Shown: positions 1-13,100 of the stretch, in pieces
How positions within the stretch are numbered: position 1 is the stretch's first letter
How the letters are laid out: each line of letters opens with the position of its first letter
Source: Paramecium tetraurelia
Lineage: Eukaryota > Ciliophora > Oligohymenophorea > Peniculida > Parameciidae
Reading direction: 5' to 3'
Assembly (NCBI RefSeq): GCF_000165425.1
Contig: NW_001799544.1
Span: 248,001 to 312,000, forward strand
Length of the DNA stretch: 64,000 nt
Notes under the pieces: generated by a model
What the model saw: the letters and a program-made list of their open reading frames with translations, nothing else
The model's database searches: none
What the model was told of the DNA's origin: nothing
Made by a program: the position numbers and the translations under genes

Positions 1-231
1 ATACATGCCAATAGGGTTCAAAATTAGTATCCAGATACTTCTTTAGATGCTCTGCCATCTTAATATAAGTTATGAAACTGTTACCTTTTATCCATCTTTA
101 GCTTCATATGTTTTCAAACAACTTTGTGTTTCATTTATTGCTCCTTCTAGAATATCATCAGGACAATCAGGTGGCCACAACACTCTAGCACCCAAGTACA
201 TCCTATATTATGCTGTTGTTTGAGATGACAT
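1..231 (-). CDS. Dynein light chain LC8/DYNLL-like, 3' end outside window
   Basis: Start codon at 231 on the minus strand; the gene runs off the left edge. The reading starts MSSQTTAQYRMYLGARVLW and, after a 26-nt intron (59-84, GT...AG), continues MAEHLKKYLDTNFEPYWHV. That matches the LC8 region with helix 2 and the strand ending in xxWH(C/V)IVG. LC8 is a dimeric hub subunit of axonemal and cytoplasmic dyneins that binds short linear motifs in partners. The N-terminal 20 residues are longer than in metazoan LC8. The last ~20 residues (IVGxxFGS region) are missing because of the edge. An outer-arm LC8-like paralogue is also possible. Confidence 0.8.
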
Positions 232-320
232 TTTTATTATTTAATTAATTAATTAAAAATATATTCATAGAAAACACAATTATTCAAATTTTGAAACCTT
301 AAAAGTAAAAACTTATTCAA

Positions 321-2748
321 TCACATTCTGAAATAATAGATTAAATAAGAATAACCTTAGAATTCTTAGAAGTACTATATAATCGTTGGCTTAATAACGA
401 TTGGGTTAAATTTTGCCAATTTATTTAAAGTTAAATTTACTTAAAATGAAACATAAATACTCATCATTCCCTTCCCAATACCAAGGATATTAGATCTCCA
501 GCCAAAACTTCCTGGAAAATATTAATTAATTACTTCTACGAAAACAGAACAATCATTGTTTTGAGTATCATTTTTTGATAAGGTATAAATATGATTGTCG
601 AATGAAGCAAAGATTGATCTATCAAAACCACAACTATATGATTTGAATTTCTTTTATGGCAAGATGCTATATTTATTAATCTTTTATACTTACTCTATTT
701 GGTTTCTCTTGCAAGATTTAGCTGAATTTTTATTACTTACAGATTGTCCACATTAATTATATTTGTTGTAACCCCAAGAAAGGTATTGTTCGCTTTAATT
801 ACTCTTACAAAACACTCTTACTACACAATGATAAGCACCTATTTAAAAATCTCTAAAATTATAAGAACATAATTGTTTACTTAATTTCATATTCGTTCTC
901 AATATTAATCCTAATTGGATCTAATAAATGAATGATAATCTAGTCATCGAGCTCTGGGCATTTCAGAAACCCAAAGACTTCATGTTCGTTACACCCCCAC
1001 ATATAAAGGTTGTTTTCTAAGGAAAGTGCTGCAAAACAAGAATATCCTGCCTAGATTTACTTAGCCTTTAGATTTATCTTTCTAGGGACCAATTAACTAT
1101 TAGTTTAATCAGCACATTATAAATTAATGGCCTCTTTCTAAGCATTTAGCACCTTGATAATATTGTCCCCAAATAAGTTTTGCATCTTACCCCAAGTATA
1201 CACGTCCCCTAAATCAGATCGGCATATTGATATTTCTTGTCCTGCAGATATATCAACTACAAATATTTAATTATTCTTGAAATAAGAGATTTGTTAAGGC
1301 TACATAGAACTAATGGTCATTCCTAATTGATAATATTATTTGATGTTTACCATTTCCTAATTAACCGTGCTTATTGTATCCCCAAGAAAGTACATTGCCA
1401 TCCACAGTAAGTGCCAATGAATGGTATAATCCACAGGCTATTTTACTAATTGCTCTATCTGTGTTAATGTGATAAGGGGGACTAAGATCAAAATCTTTAA
1501 TTGGATCTACATCGAAATGTTAAGTAATGTTTTCATCATAGAAATTAAGTATGCTACCCCATTAACAGGCCTGGAATCTAGTACTCACCAGTGCCACTGT
1601 ACTAACACTCATATAAACACATACTCTTTTTTGATAGATACATTCCTTATTTATTATTTCTCCAGCAAAACCAAACTATAATCTTCAATTATAAGATAAC
1701 TTTTATCTTCCTCATTTACAATCTATTTTATTTAGAATAGTTCTAAAAATTGATTTGAATCCTCGATTAGGACAGAACTAATAGTCCCTTACAGATAGAG
1801 AGAAAGAGGCTCAGAATATTTAACATATAATTTGATTGGACATAATTCATGATCAGATGACCAACCATATTTATTTTAGGCTTCAACGGATAAGTAGACC
1901 ATTTCATTGAATGGTAATTCGCCTTTAGTTAAAGGGTGATTTCTTGTAAAGGTTAGTGTTTACTATTAAACTTACTCTTTGTTGTTCTGAAATTCGAGCA
2001 CTACTCTCTTTGCTGGTTACAAAGACAATGATTAATCATATATATCTAATTAATATATCCTATAAAGAGTGATTTCGCATCCGTATTCCTCTGGCTTATT
2101 GAAACTTACCTTAATACTATATTATTATTTTTCGGGATCGCTTTATACAAATATCTCCTTTATAATTTCAGGTGGTAGAGGCTATTAAATCTATTCAAAT
2201 AGTTTATCAATGACTTTTGGTTAAGGCCTAGGAGCCTCTTCCTCTTCGGGTGCGTTCTATTGTCCATGCCCTTGATTTCTAGGCGATCTTATGTTTATAT
2301 CGTATCGACCATCTTGTCTTAAGTGCTTGGTAATGACAAGGTCTCTTTAAGTGGTATTTATTTCTAAGAAATGCAAATTTAATATCTCTGCTAATCCTTA
2401 CATGGTACTTTTGATTCTTTGATTGTTGCCATAATAATTTTCATTTAATCTTATGAAAATCTTACCCTCATACGAAATGAACTTTAGCAATACATCCTTC
2501 ATACAAATTTCCAGTTGATAAAATTTTTCTTCCAAGTTATTAAGCAAGTCCTGCTATTATTATTAAAGCTAATTTGTATCTCTCCCTTAAAATGTAGCCT
2601 CATTGATTGTCAACTTGATATTTTTTAGCTGATCTTCTATTTTAATTATAGGGTCAATTATTTAGTTCTTGACACCTTTAGGGGCAGAAAACAATTCTGG
2701 ATTTAGGGTTCTTTAATTTTACATTTGATTCTCATTTGCTTGATTCAT
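321..2748 (-). CDS. RCC1-repeat protein with FN3-like domain
   Basis: About 782 residues from ATG 2748 to TGA 321. The N-terminal ~150 residues are Q-rich and coiled. An Ig/FN3-like segment follows, with YGCEITLYRIY and later SVEAQNKYGWS, the usual end of an FN3 fold. The C-terminal half has RCC1 blade motifs such as IACGLYHSLALTVDGNVLSW followed by GYNKHGQLGNG, and NNLYMWGCNEHEVFG. RCC1 propellers serve as exchange factors or interaction platforms; the substrate here cannot be told. Introns are at 1602-1624, 1276-1303 and 853-880; with them the exon sum is a multiple of three. The last ~100 residues are weakly RCC1-like, so the 3' end is the least certain part. It lies 89 bp upstream of the dynein light chain start on the same strand. 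Confidence 0.8.
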
Positions 2749-3231
2749 TATTATTAAAAATAAAAATACTAAATCAAATAGTCTTATATAAATCTCATGA
2801 TTTTTTATATTCTAGTTAGATATTGTCTAAAAGACTCTGATTTTCCATTCCTAAATTTACATACAATTAATCGAGTTACTGCTTAATATCATTAGTTTTG
2901 GACTTTCTTGGTTTGATAATAGTAATGAATGTATTGTTTAATGTTAATTTTAGGGAATATTAAATTTTATATTACCCTAGCTGGTTGTTAATAGAGTTTG
3001 TAATTAATGAAATATTTTCTTAAAATAGAATTTGTATTTTTAGTTTATTTCGATAAAATTGATATTAATCCTATTCCACTTAGATATATCTATTAGATAT
3101 CTGTTTACTTATTCATTAAATTATGTTATCTTCACTTATAAATATCTATATCGATTATCAATAACGATGTATAGGAATATAATAAAAAAAGTCAAATTAA
3201 GAATATTAATATTAATTTCTATTTATTTAAA
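2749..3231. other. Intergenic, 5' region of the RCC1 gene
   Basis: 483 bp of AT-rich sequence between two minus-strand genes. It must hold the promoter of the RCC1 gene and the 3' end of the DUF4215 gene. The short frame at 3059-3316 is low-complexity Ile/Tyr/Leu and is not convincing. No RNA gene or repeat was seen. Confidence 0.5.
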
Positions 3232-6200
3232 TCAAAAATCAAATGGATTATCATTATTCATTGATTCTTCCTCTGAATCATTAGCATCATCCTTCTTTTT
3301 CGGAGCTTCTTATTAGAATTAAAAGGCACTAATCTATGACTTTTATTATTATTGGGCAGCACTAGCTGGTTTGAAAGATTACTCTTGGAATAGCGGTTAT
3401 TAGTTATCATTGCCCAACCATTACTAGGCAATATTCTAAGATTTTTAAGTTTGATTTAAAATCTAATTACTTGATTGATTGATAGTTTGATTCATTTATT
3501 TTTACTATGTCTGATTCATTTATTATGTTTAATTCATTTGTTATGTCTGATTCAAAGATGGCACTTAGAATTATTATCCAGTCTAACCAAATGCTGAAGA
3601 CTTATTAACAACAGATTTAGATGGATTTCCAAAGAAATCATCCATTTAGTCAAAGTCATCGAAATTATTTGCATCTTATATTAATTTTAATTTTGGAATT
3701 TATGGTTGAATGGGTTCTAAGACGTCGCCATATTCAGTATGTTTGACAGACACAAATTTTCTTTCCTCAGGTTTAGCTTCCCTTTACATATTCCATACAT
3801 TCCATTTTTCTCTACCCTGATTCTTCAATGCCTATTCTGCTTCTAACTTCTTCTTTCTTTTCGCTTCCTCCAACTTTGCTAATCTATCAGCTTCCTCTTA
3901 AAGTTCCCTCTAGGTTTTGCCCCTCTCTTTTTTTCCTCCTCTCTCTTTGAATAAGTCAATCTTTGTATTGATTCCAGCATTGGGATTAACATCTTCAGGT
4001 AAAGTGGATTCCAATACATACAACAATCTCCACACCAAATATGTATTGCATAATCCATGAACTAATTCGAATGCCAATACCAAGTACACCCACAATGACC
4101 CATAGAATACTTTTTTCTCTAAATCCCCTACAAAATCACCTAATGCTAAAATATAGGATTGACTGATGATGCCATAAAGAATCAGTTCTGAAAGTACCTC
4201 CTTAACTCTCAAAAACCAATTTTTCATTAGGAAACATGTTGCAAAACCTATAACAGCTCTGGGGATGATGATGAGTAATATCTATTGGAATGGATCATCA
4301 ACATAGACCATAGCATAAGCAATGAATACCTTCTTGATGAAATCTTGTTGACTCATAAAAACACGACGTTTGCGATCGTGATCATGGCAACCATCAGTCA
4401 AAGTACCAAACATAGACTTGACTTCTGCTTCTGTGCCAAAATAATCCCTAAAGAATGCCAATAAGAAAAATGAGGCTTAAACTAAAAGTATGAATAGTAA
4501 TAAGATTAAGGCTATCACTGTATTTGTACCATTCCAATTCGAAGCCATAGAATTGTGTCTGACATTATGCAAACAGCTAATTAAAAGTTCTAATAAGAAC
4601 ACTTCATAAAATTTGATAAAATAACTAAATTCTAGTTTATCCAAAAAGACTTCAAAAACATAGAAGACATATTTATGATAAACTAGTTTAGTGAATGCAT
4701 AAACAGCCAAAGAAACTCCAAGATAAAACAAGAATAAGCCTCCCGTGTTATTGATAACTTAATAGGTTAAACCAGCCATTGAGAACCTCCTCAAGGATTG
4801 CAAATATTAATCAGTTTACTATTATAGGAAATTGGGTAGTATGTATAAATTACTGTATCTTAAATCTACAAGTAACATTTCGGAATTGAGAGGATAAGAT
4901 CTCAAATTGATATAATATAAGGTGCATATAACTTGAAGTACTTCTATAGTTTTCCAGATTCGATATTATTAGTCCAAAAATCCAGCTCCAATCATTAATA
5001 TCCAATTCAATATTTGTAAACCATAGGCTAGGTTTCTAAGAAGAGTAAAGAATTCGATTTCTGCAGAATTGTAGAATTCCTTATCTTCCAAATCTATACT
5101 TTTGGTGATTTTATCAGGATTGATGGGTACATCATAATAATTGGTAAGTTTTTTTTGATCTTTCAAAGTGACAGTAAGAGTTTGGGATACTACATTTTTC
5201 AAGAATGTAAATTGAATTTGGATTGTTTGATTGGAACCACTACTATTAACGAATTCATAAGAATAATCTTTTTCTGTGAATCCATTGATGGACAAAGTGA
5301 ACAGAGTGCTAATATTCTTAGTAATAACATCATCATATTTGATTTGATTTGTGAATGTGAGTTGTATGAGTTGTGGATCCAAGATAAATGATTTTAATTC
5401 GAATTCCCACCCTAAAGTATCAAAACATTCTGATGGTCCTTCATTCTGCACAAGTCTACAATTGGCATCCTCTTCTATTGCACATTCTCTGCTACAACCA
5501 TCATCATTAGCAAGATTACCATCATCACACTTTTCATTAAGTGATACCAAACCATCTCCGCACTTATCTTCAATCTTAATGCATTTATCTTCTAAAGGTC
5601 TATAGCCTTATTGGCACTTGGTACATGTATTTAGTTCAAAATTACATGCTAAACACAACTCCCCCATATCACAGAACTTGCAAGAACCAAAAGGAGAATA
5701 ATAATCATCGCAACTTGTACATTATGTTTCTGTCTTACAGACAGTACAATGAAGTGGACATTTCTTGCACCACTATCCTTTCAATTCATGTTCCTTAATG
5801 TAATATCCATCTGAACATTTCAACACACATTGGGTTCCATCCAAAATATATGGAGAATTGCATCTAAAACATTGAGCATTGTTATAGCATCTGACACAAT
5901 TTTCTCCACATTTTAGACAGGCCTATAGAAATGGATCTGCATAGTAATTATCTCCACAATCATCTGTACAAGTCTTCTCAGACTTGTAATATCCATGGTA
6001 ACATAATTCACAGCCCTCTATGTCTGTGTCTGTACAGATGGCACAATTTGTGATACAGGGATAACATTCATCTCTGGTCACATTATCTTACATCAAAACT
6101 TATGAACAACCAAATGATGTCTCAATCAAACAGAGACTACTACATCCATCTCCATTTCTAACATTACCATCATCACACTCCTCTTTGGCATCTCTAACAT

Positions 6201-9185
6201 TATTTCCACAAGTAACTATACATATATCCTTCTTGGTTAAATCACCTCCCTCACAAGAGTACGATAATTCAACCTTGCAATTACTACTACACCCATCTCC
6301 ATCTATTAGATTACCATCATCACATTCTTCAACATCAACCACCTTTTTATTGTCTCCACATATAGGTGCACACTTGATTTTGGTTGAACAATCCCAGCCA
6401 GTTTCAATTTTACAACTAGCACTACATCCATCTCCATCCACTGTATTACCATCATCACAATCCTCATTTAATGAATGAGACTTTCCATTTCCACAAACAT
6501 CAACACCACACACTGAGGGTTAAACTGAATTATCACATACAAATCCCATGGCAATAATACACAAATAACACCCATCGCCACTTGCATTATTCCCATCATC
6601 GCATTCCTCACTTCCTGAAACTATACCATTTGGGCAAGTTTTCACACAAGTGTCAGGTGATGTAGGTGAACCTCCAGAACATTCATAATACTGATCAACT
6701 TTACAACTTGTACATCCATCATTGGAACTAAGATTACCATCATCACAATCCTCGATTTATTGTTTTTTTCCATCTCCACAATTATTGCAAATATCCGGAT
6801 TCCCACCATTACATGTCCATGAGGGTTCTATTTAACATATGTTGCTACACCCATCTAGACTAACTGTGTTGCCATCATCACAAGTTTCATAGGGTTCTTT
6901 TTTGCTGTTACCACACATATGACATTGACTTGGATTACTTGCATCACATGTCCACCCTATCTCAACCAAACACAAGTGACACCCATCATATTAAATAGTT
7001 NNNNNNNNNNNNNNNNNNNNNNNNNNNNNNNNNNNNNNNNNNNNNNNNNNNNNNNNNNNNNNNNNNNNNNNNNNNNNNNNNNNNNNNNNNNNNNNNNNNN
7101 NNNNNNNNNNNNNNNNNNNNNNNNNNNNNNNNNNNNNNNNNNNNNNNNNNTTCTGATTGGAAACCTAAGGGGGTGCCCGTCATTAGAAGTGTTACCATCA
7201 TCACATTATTCAGTTTATGATTTTGCACCATCATTATCCAGTTTGCCATTGCCACATAATAATGTGCATTAGGATGGAAACGAATAGCCACATTCCCATA
7301 AATCATGATCAATGGCACAATTCGAACATCCATCATTTAATACATTGTTACCATCATCGCATTCCTCTGTGAAACTTAAAGCAGCTGGTGTCAGAACCTC
7401 GTCTCTCACACCATTACCACAATATTTAACACAAGTTGTCAACTCGTAATCTGTTGCTGGAGCACAATTGTACCCCTTTTCATACACACAAGTAGCACTA
7501 CATCCATCTCCACTAGATGTTCCAGAATCGTCGCAGTCCTCACTAGGAGGCTCTTTGTATCCATTACCACAAGCAGCTTGTATGCAGACTTAACTTGGAT
7601 TTACGTAATAACTCTATGTTGAATCACAAAATGAGCAGAAATTATGACTTGTCATATCAGTTATCACATAATAGTCAGTAGAACAAGGACTAGTACTGCA
7701 TAAAAATGTGGAATCCAACTTTGCAGCTAAACTACAAATATAACAATAATTTTCAGAGGTTGTCAAACTGTATCTACCGATTGTGCAATCTGCTTAGCAA
7801 GGATTGTTTATAAATATTTAGAATCCCTCTTCAAATCTGAGCATTCTCAATTGTATTGTACCTTAATACGGATTTAGAGCGTCTCCAATGTAAGATTTAT
7901 CAGTTCCTGAATACTTACTACTTATTGTGGCTGTGTAAGTGATTTGAACATATCCACTTAGGATTGACCCATCCTAAGCCACAATATGATAATGGGATAG
8001 AGTATTAACCTAACTTTATAAGCTTCCCGCAAAAGCGACAGATAATTGAAGAAAATACCACTAATCCACTTGACAATCAAATTGGACTATTAGTTTAGCC
8101 ACTGTTTCCAAAGTCAATACAATACCTAATTTACCACTTGCCTGCAGTGCCAATTTGATAGAAAATAGGTTTACAGCTCCTGATGTTTATCTCTATAGCA
8201 AAATAATATCAGCTGCGAATTGAGGCAAACTCTTTTGAAGGATGTAGGTTCCAAATGTATAAGAACTTGTAACAGTAGTCCATTTAGCAATAGGAATAGT
8301 TAGGACAGGATGAGTTATATCCAGTTCGTAATATGTAAATTTCATTGCTTATTGTAAAGTCAAAGTTCCTGAACTTGCAAGGTTCGTAACTGTGGTTTTA
8401 GTAACCCTATCAAACCGATATAAGTAGCATCCGGCATTTGTTTTTCCTTCCAGAAAGTAAGCAAGTTTAAATATATTTTCATCTGTAGTTTCATAGTAAT
8501 TTGGCATCCATTTCAACTTTTTAATGTCCCCACAAAAACTGTCTTGTGCGCCCCAGTACAATGCTTCAATAGCTGTGTTTGTTGACAAGGGAGTGTTGAA
8601 ATTCACTTTTGAGGCTGAGAACTTCTTTTGTTGCCAAAATATTTACTTAGTTTCCCAAGTGCTTAATTCTATATAGGTTTTTATTTGAGATTACTTAATT
8701 CTCCAGTAGTATAGTCTAAGCCTGCATAAATAAACATCCAATCTCCTGAATATGCAGCACCCATCTGAGTAATATCAGTATAGAGTATGGGGTCACTTGG
8801 CGATTCTGAGTATCCCAATTAGAACCCTCTATTAACGGAGTCCAGCGAAAAGTACACAGCCAATCTTATCCCTTCCGTAGTTGTGGGAACTGTATCTGTG
8901 GTATCTGTGCTTACCCGAAGAATGCCGTATGACTTACCACCCAATGTAGGTGCACTGGGAGGTTTGAGCCAAAAAGATACAGAGAACTTGACAGCATTCT
9001 CTGTGGTAGCACCTAAGGTAGCAAATGGGAATTTGATGAGGGATGCTCCAGGTACTAGGGAATCAATTTAAATATTAACCTGGGGGAGTGCAAACTCCAC
9101 TAGTTTAAGTAGTGCCAATCAAAGTAACGGGAGTGGCACATGGTTATCCATTTAAGTAGTGCAGCAATAAAAACAGTGTTAGCAT
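3232..9185 (-). CDS. Giant cysteine-rich membrane protein with DUF4215 repeats
   Basis: Roughly 1,960 residues, ATG 9185 to TGA 3232. It begins with a hydrophobic signal-like stretch ([13 protein letters not shown]), then a LamG/concanavalin-like region. About ten Cys repeats with the core CDDGN-x4-DGC follow (DUF4215, Myxococcus-type disulphide repeats), then furin-like Cys-rich stretches. A beta-rich domain, several membrane helices (about 4300-4800) and a cytosolic Lys/Glu and Gln-rich tail ending NPFDF complete it. Introns are at 9055-9079 and 8669-8694. Such giant proteins are common in ciliates and probably act at the cell surface; no ligand is known. The frame is consistent on each side of the N gap (7001-7150) but differs between the sides, so the gap length is nominal or an intron is hidden there. 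Confidence 0.85.
5465..7545 (-). repeat. Tandem protein repeats, CDDGNxxxxDGC type
   Basis: DNA coding for about ten repeats of 40-50 residues, each with (E/D)CDDGN-x4-DGC and further cysteines. Clear copies lie near 5500, 6150, 6310, 6450, 6590, 6740, 6870, 7200, 7350 and 7530. The spacing resembles DUF4215 / TIGR02232 disulphide repeats. The similarity between copies probably caused the assembly gap inside the array. Confidence 0.85.
7001..7150. other. Assembly gap of 150 N
   Basis: 150 consecutive undetermined bases inside the repeat array. The copy just above it reads [10 protein letters not shown] and then loses the expected Cys, so the flank may be poorly assembled too. Confidence 0.99.
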
Positions 9186-9299
9186 TATTATAAAAATTAA
9201 TGTATAAAATGTAAAATTAAAGGCATTCCAAAAATAAGCAAGAAATTATAAAAGAGTTGAAATCACTATAATTTTTACCACTTCAATTTAATAATTTCG

Positions 9300-10090
9300 A
9301 TGCAAACACTAAGACATTATGAAGCTATGGCTGAGGAAGTCAGAAAAATCATGATATCAGGAAAGCCCATTCCCCCAGATTATTAGGAGGTTATCGAAGA
9401 GTTTCTGCCTACTGAAGACAAATATCCTTCTAGAAGAGTCATTACTATTTATGAATATCCAGACAGCAATCCCGCTTTATTTTTGGAGAACAAGAGGGGA
9501 TTTCGATTGCAATTCATGTTTCTCTTCCTGTCAAACGAGTTGGCTGCTCAGTATACATTTTTATTCAAGTAGGTTTTACGAGGACGTTATGAACAATGGA
9601 CCGCTCAAATGGTAGATTGCAAGATTCTATCTAGAGGTGGCAGACAATGTGGTATTCATTAAGACCAGAGGACAGAGGGCGACAAATATGTTGTAAAAGA
9701 TTCAGCATGGAATTCAGACTCAACCTTTGTGTGTGTTTCATTATAATATGAAAATGAGAGTAATTATTTTGCCTGATTTTATAGACACTATTGCACATCC
9801 TAGAGCAAGGCAATTGGTGTATTAGAGTAGTGTGGGGTCCACCTGTAGATGTGCCTCTACATGGAGGAGATGCAGAAAAGGTTGAGAATGTGATTGCAAA
9901 GACAGAACCAAAATTAGAAATACAGAAGAAGGAGGAGATGGAATAGGAAGTTACTAAGAAAGTTTAGATCAACGAAGAGGAGATCAAAAACAAGAGTTCC
10001 ATTTATATCAAGTCTATTGAATATTATAGTAGATTAGCAGAGTAGACTGTGCAGAAGTTGAGGGATGAGAATCAGAAGAAGAAAGCATGA
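9300..10090 (+). CDS. Conserved-looking orphan protein, 247 aa
   Basis: ATG 9300, TGA 10088-10090. Two introns (9551-9572 and 9760-9784) join three exons in frame. The central globular part is rich in aromatic and hydrophobic residues (GPLKWQIARFYLEVADNVVF, then HILEQGNWCIRVVWGPP). The last ~70 residues are a charged helix or coiled coil rich in Lys/Glu. There is no signal peptide or membrane segment. I do not recognise the family. It is divergent from the DUF4215 gene, with only 114 bp between start codons, so the two must share a bidirectional upstream region. It sits 40 bp before a putative axonemal CH-domain gene, but no shared function is shown. Confidence 0.75.
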
Positions 10091-10130
10091 ATAATTTCAT
10101 AATCCTATTTTATTATAATAATATTAATAA

Positions 10131-13100
10131 ATGCAAATTCGGGAAAATTTATACAATTGGCTTTGCTCATTAAAGGTGCTGCCTTAGGATGGAAAGAAAT
10201 ATGCAGACAAGGTGGAAATTAGCAAGGCATCCTTATCTCAATTGGAAAATGGCATTGCTTTTGGATAATTGCTCAAGGAAATTGTGAAGTTACGAAACAG
10301 GTTCCTTTATTAATCAATTTAAAAGACCTTCGACTCCCTTGGCAAAGTTGGACACACTCAAAGATAATTAGTAGAAGTCCTCAATCTTATACAATTGGAA
10401 GATTCTATGCGAGGAATATTAGAAGGTCGATATCCAGATTGATTAAGACACCAAGGCCTTGATTCTAGGAGGGGATAAGGAAATGATACATCAATTACTT
10501 TTGGAAATTTATGATAAATATTATCGAGGTCAGTAACAAACATAAGTCTTATAGCAATCTCAAATGTTAGATGACTCATTATTAAGTTTAGGTGGAAACA
10601 CCAAACTTTTAGCTAACAGTAAAATCTCCCAAGGTACACATTTGATTAATTTTATGCTAGCTAATTAATAAGTTGATTTATCAAAATTAGATCCGAAGAA
10701 AGATCTTAATAAAACATCAAATTGCTTAGAATTCTTTATAGTTGCTTTGGCTAAGAACTTGTAACTGTCAATTAAATAGTCTGCCTCTCTCTTTACTAAT
10801 AACAACAAATACCTTGCTCACATATTGGCCAAGGGAGTGAAGGGAGTATTCGAGCCAATAGTTGCCTTTTATAAAGAAACCTATGCGAATGGAAATTAAT
10901 TAATAAAGTTATTTAATGAGGATTCCACTAAGAAATCACTTACATTTGCCTTGCAAGTATTACTTTGTTATTATTATACTCAGGCTCTTAAACCTGGATT
11001 AATATCCAAATCTTTTGATGTAGCCTATGAATCAGTTCGATTATTCACTAGATTAGGTTCTATGATACCAGTATAATTATTAAGGGAATGGTTCCTTGAG
11101 GAGTAAGGAGGGTTACACACAGCATTAATGGGCACTCGGAGACATCCAGAATTGGTGTCATTTCACGTCGAGATGATATAATAGTTTGCAAGAAACAATT
11201 TTGTGGAAGTATTTACAACTGGGATCAGAACTGTATTGCCTGAAACAAAGGATTTCATAAATTCAATTGAATTAATCTACATTCCTTTAAGTCATAATCA
11301 AGAGTTGGTGTCAACTGGCATTTTGAATGATTGGGTGACTTCAGCTATAGGAATTGCTGAAAATGAATTTAAAAATACAATTGATACCAGAATATCTTCC
11401 CTTAATTTTTTAAGTGAAGTACTTGGCAATACAGAGTTAGATGAATCATTGACGAATACGATCATTGCACTACTCAAAAAGGGATCTAGAGATAAGTCAT
11501 AATCACTTTCCTTAATGTGTCTAAATCATTTGTTTAAGTTGCTCAATCATTTCAGTCTTTAAAAGAGCAACTTTGCCCCACTCATATACAAGAAGTAAAT
11601 ACCATATTAATTGTGTTTAGTTTAACATTGTCTTTGGTGGAGAATCATGATAACCAACAAATCAGAGAGTATATTTTGAATAATTTCATTCACATCTTCT
11701 CCACCATGGAAGCAGTACCGATTAACTTGGTTCTTGAGAATTTAATCAAGTAGATGTAAACATCAGAGGGAGTCACTTACATTTTGAATACATTTGATAT
11801 GCATTTCTTTATGTTCGTATCCAATCTGAATATAGGAATTAAGAATGCTATTTAATTGCTGGACTTCTTGGCAAAAATATTTTTAAACAATCTGGTCTAT
11901 TAGAGTATATCATCTGAAATCATTATCAACATCTTGTCGAAGAATGTAGAGAATTAGACAATGTAAGAATTTATCTTAAAGTTCGTCAAAATTGCATTAG
12001 CTATGTTTTTTGCATCTGAAAAAAAGAAATAAACTAAGGATCCCATCAGTGCACAGAAGCGTAATTAAATTGTTGAGATTGTCAGAACGATAATTCAATT
12101 TTAATAACAACTTTTGAATGAGAAAATTAAACCATTGATTGCACATACAAATATACAAATAAAGTAATTCAGTAAAAGAAATTCTAAAGGAATGATGGCA
12201 ATACTAGAACTATTCGGAAATGCTGAAAGAATATTGGAATAATATGAGATTGAATATCGAGAATAGTAAGCAAGTAAATTGTAAGGACCTCCTGAAGACG
12301 ATGATTAATTGGTTCCATTCAATTCTCGATCTATAGGATCTATTAAATTATCAAAGGAGGAACAGTATTCTCTTGCTTCCTTAAAAACTACTAAAGCAGA
12401 TCCAAAGGTTCTAGAGAAATTAGAAACCCTCAAGAAATAATTTGATGATAGAGCCACAAATGAGGCATAAAAAATAGAATAAATGAAGGAGGCCTAACAG
12501 AAACAAAAGGCCAATCTTAGAAAATAATTAGAAAAAAGATCAGTTGAATAAGGTGTGTCAATTGTGAAGGACAGGGAAACTAATTTAGTATTTAAGGATG
12601 GATCAAAAAGTGCAGCCTAGCCAAATAAACATGGGTTGACAGAATACGAAGTGTGGGATTTACAATTAGAAGAAGATAGAGAGCGTTATTTAGTGGAACA
12701 ACTCTTTAGAAAGTATCATAAGATATTTAAATATGTTTTCTTTAAATATGCTAATTCAGGAAATAAAATTATAAAGCCAAAAGATTTTGATGAATTGAAA
12801 GATCAATCTGATACTATAAATGAAGCTGAATTGTGGGCATTCCTTAAGGATTATGAATTAGTATTCAATGTTTCTAGAGAACAAGTACATGCTTTGATGA
12901 GGTCGATTGCAATCTAGCTATTGAAATGCAAAAATGAATTAACAAATTTCAATTATGAAGGATTCAAACACATTGTTACATAATATGCCTGCATTCTATT
13001 TACTAAGAGAACCAAATACATTTAACCTCATACTTGCATTGAAATGATGATCTAAAGGATGAAATAAGTAACAGCAGCAAAAGGATAGACCACCTAATTA

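Noticed and set aside
5155-5605. Plus-strand open frames opposite the DUF4215 gene
   Set aside because: They are antisense shadows of Cys/Asp/Asn-rich codons; the minus-strand frame carries the DDGN repeats.
6185-6478. Plus-strand Ser/Leu/Pro frame
   Set aside because: Mirror of the repeat array on the minus strand.
6919-7336. Frames running through the N block on both strands
   Set aside because: Undetermined bases make them open; they have no evidence of their own.
8883-9071. Plus-strand small protein at the 5' end of the DUF4215 gene
   Set aside because: It is opposite the LamG-like exon, which is in frame with the signal peptide after a 25-nt intron.
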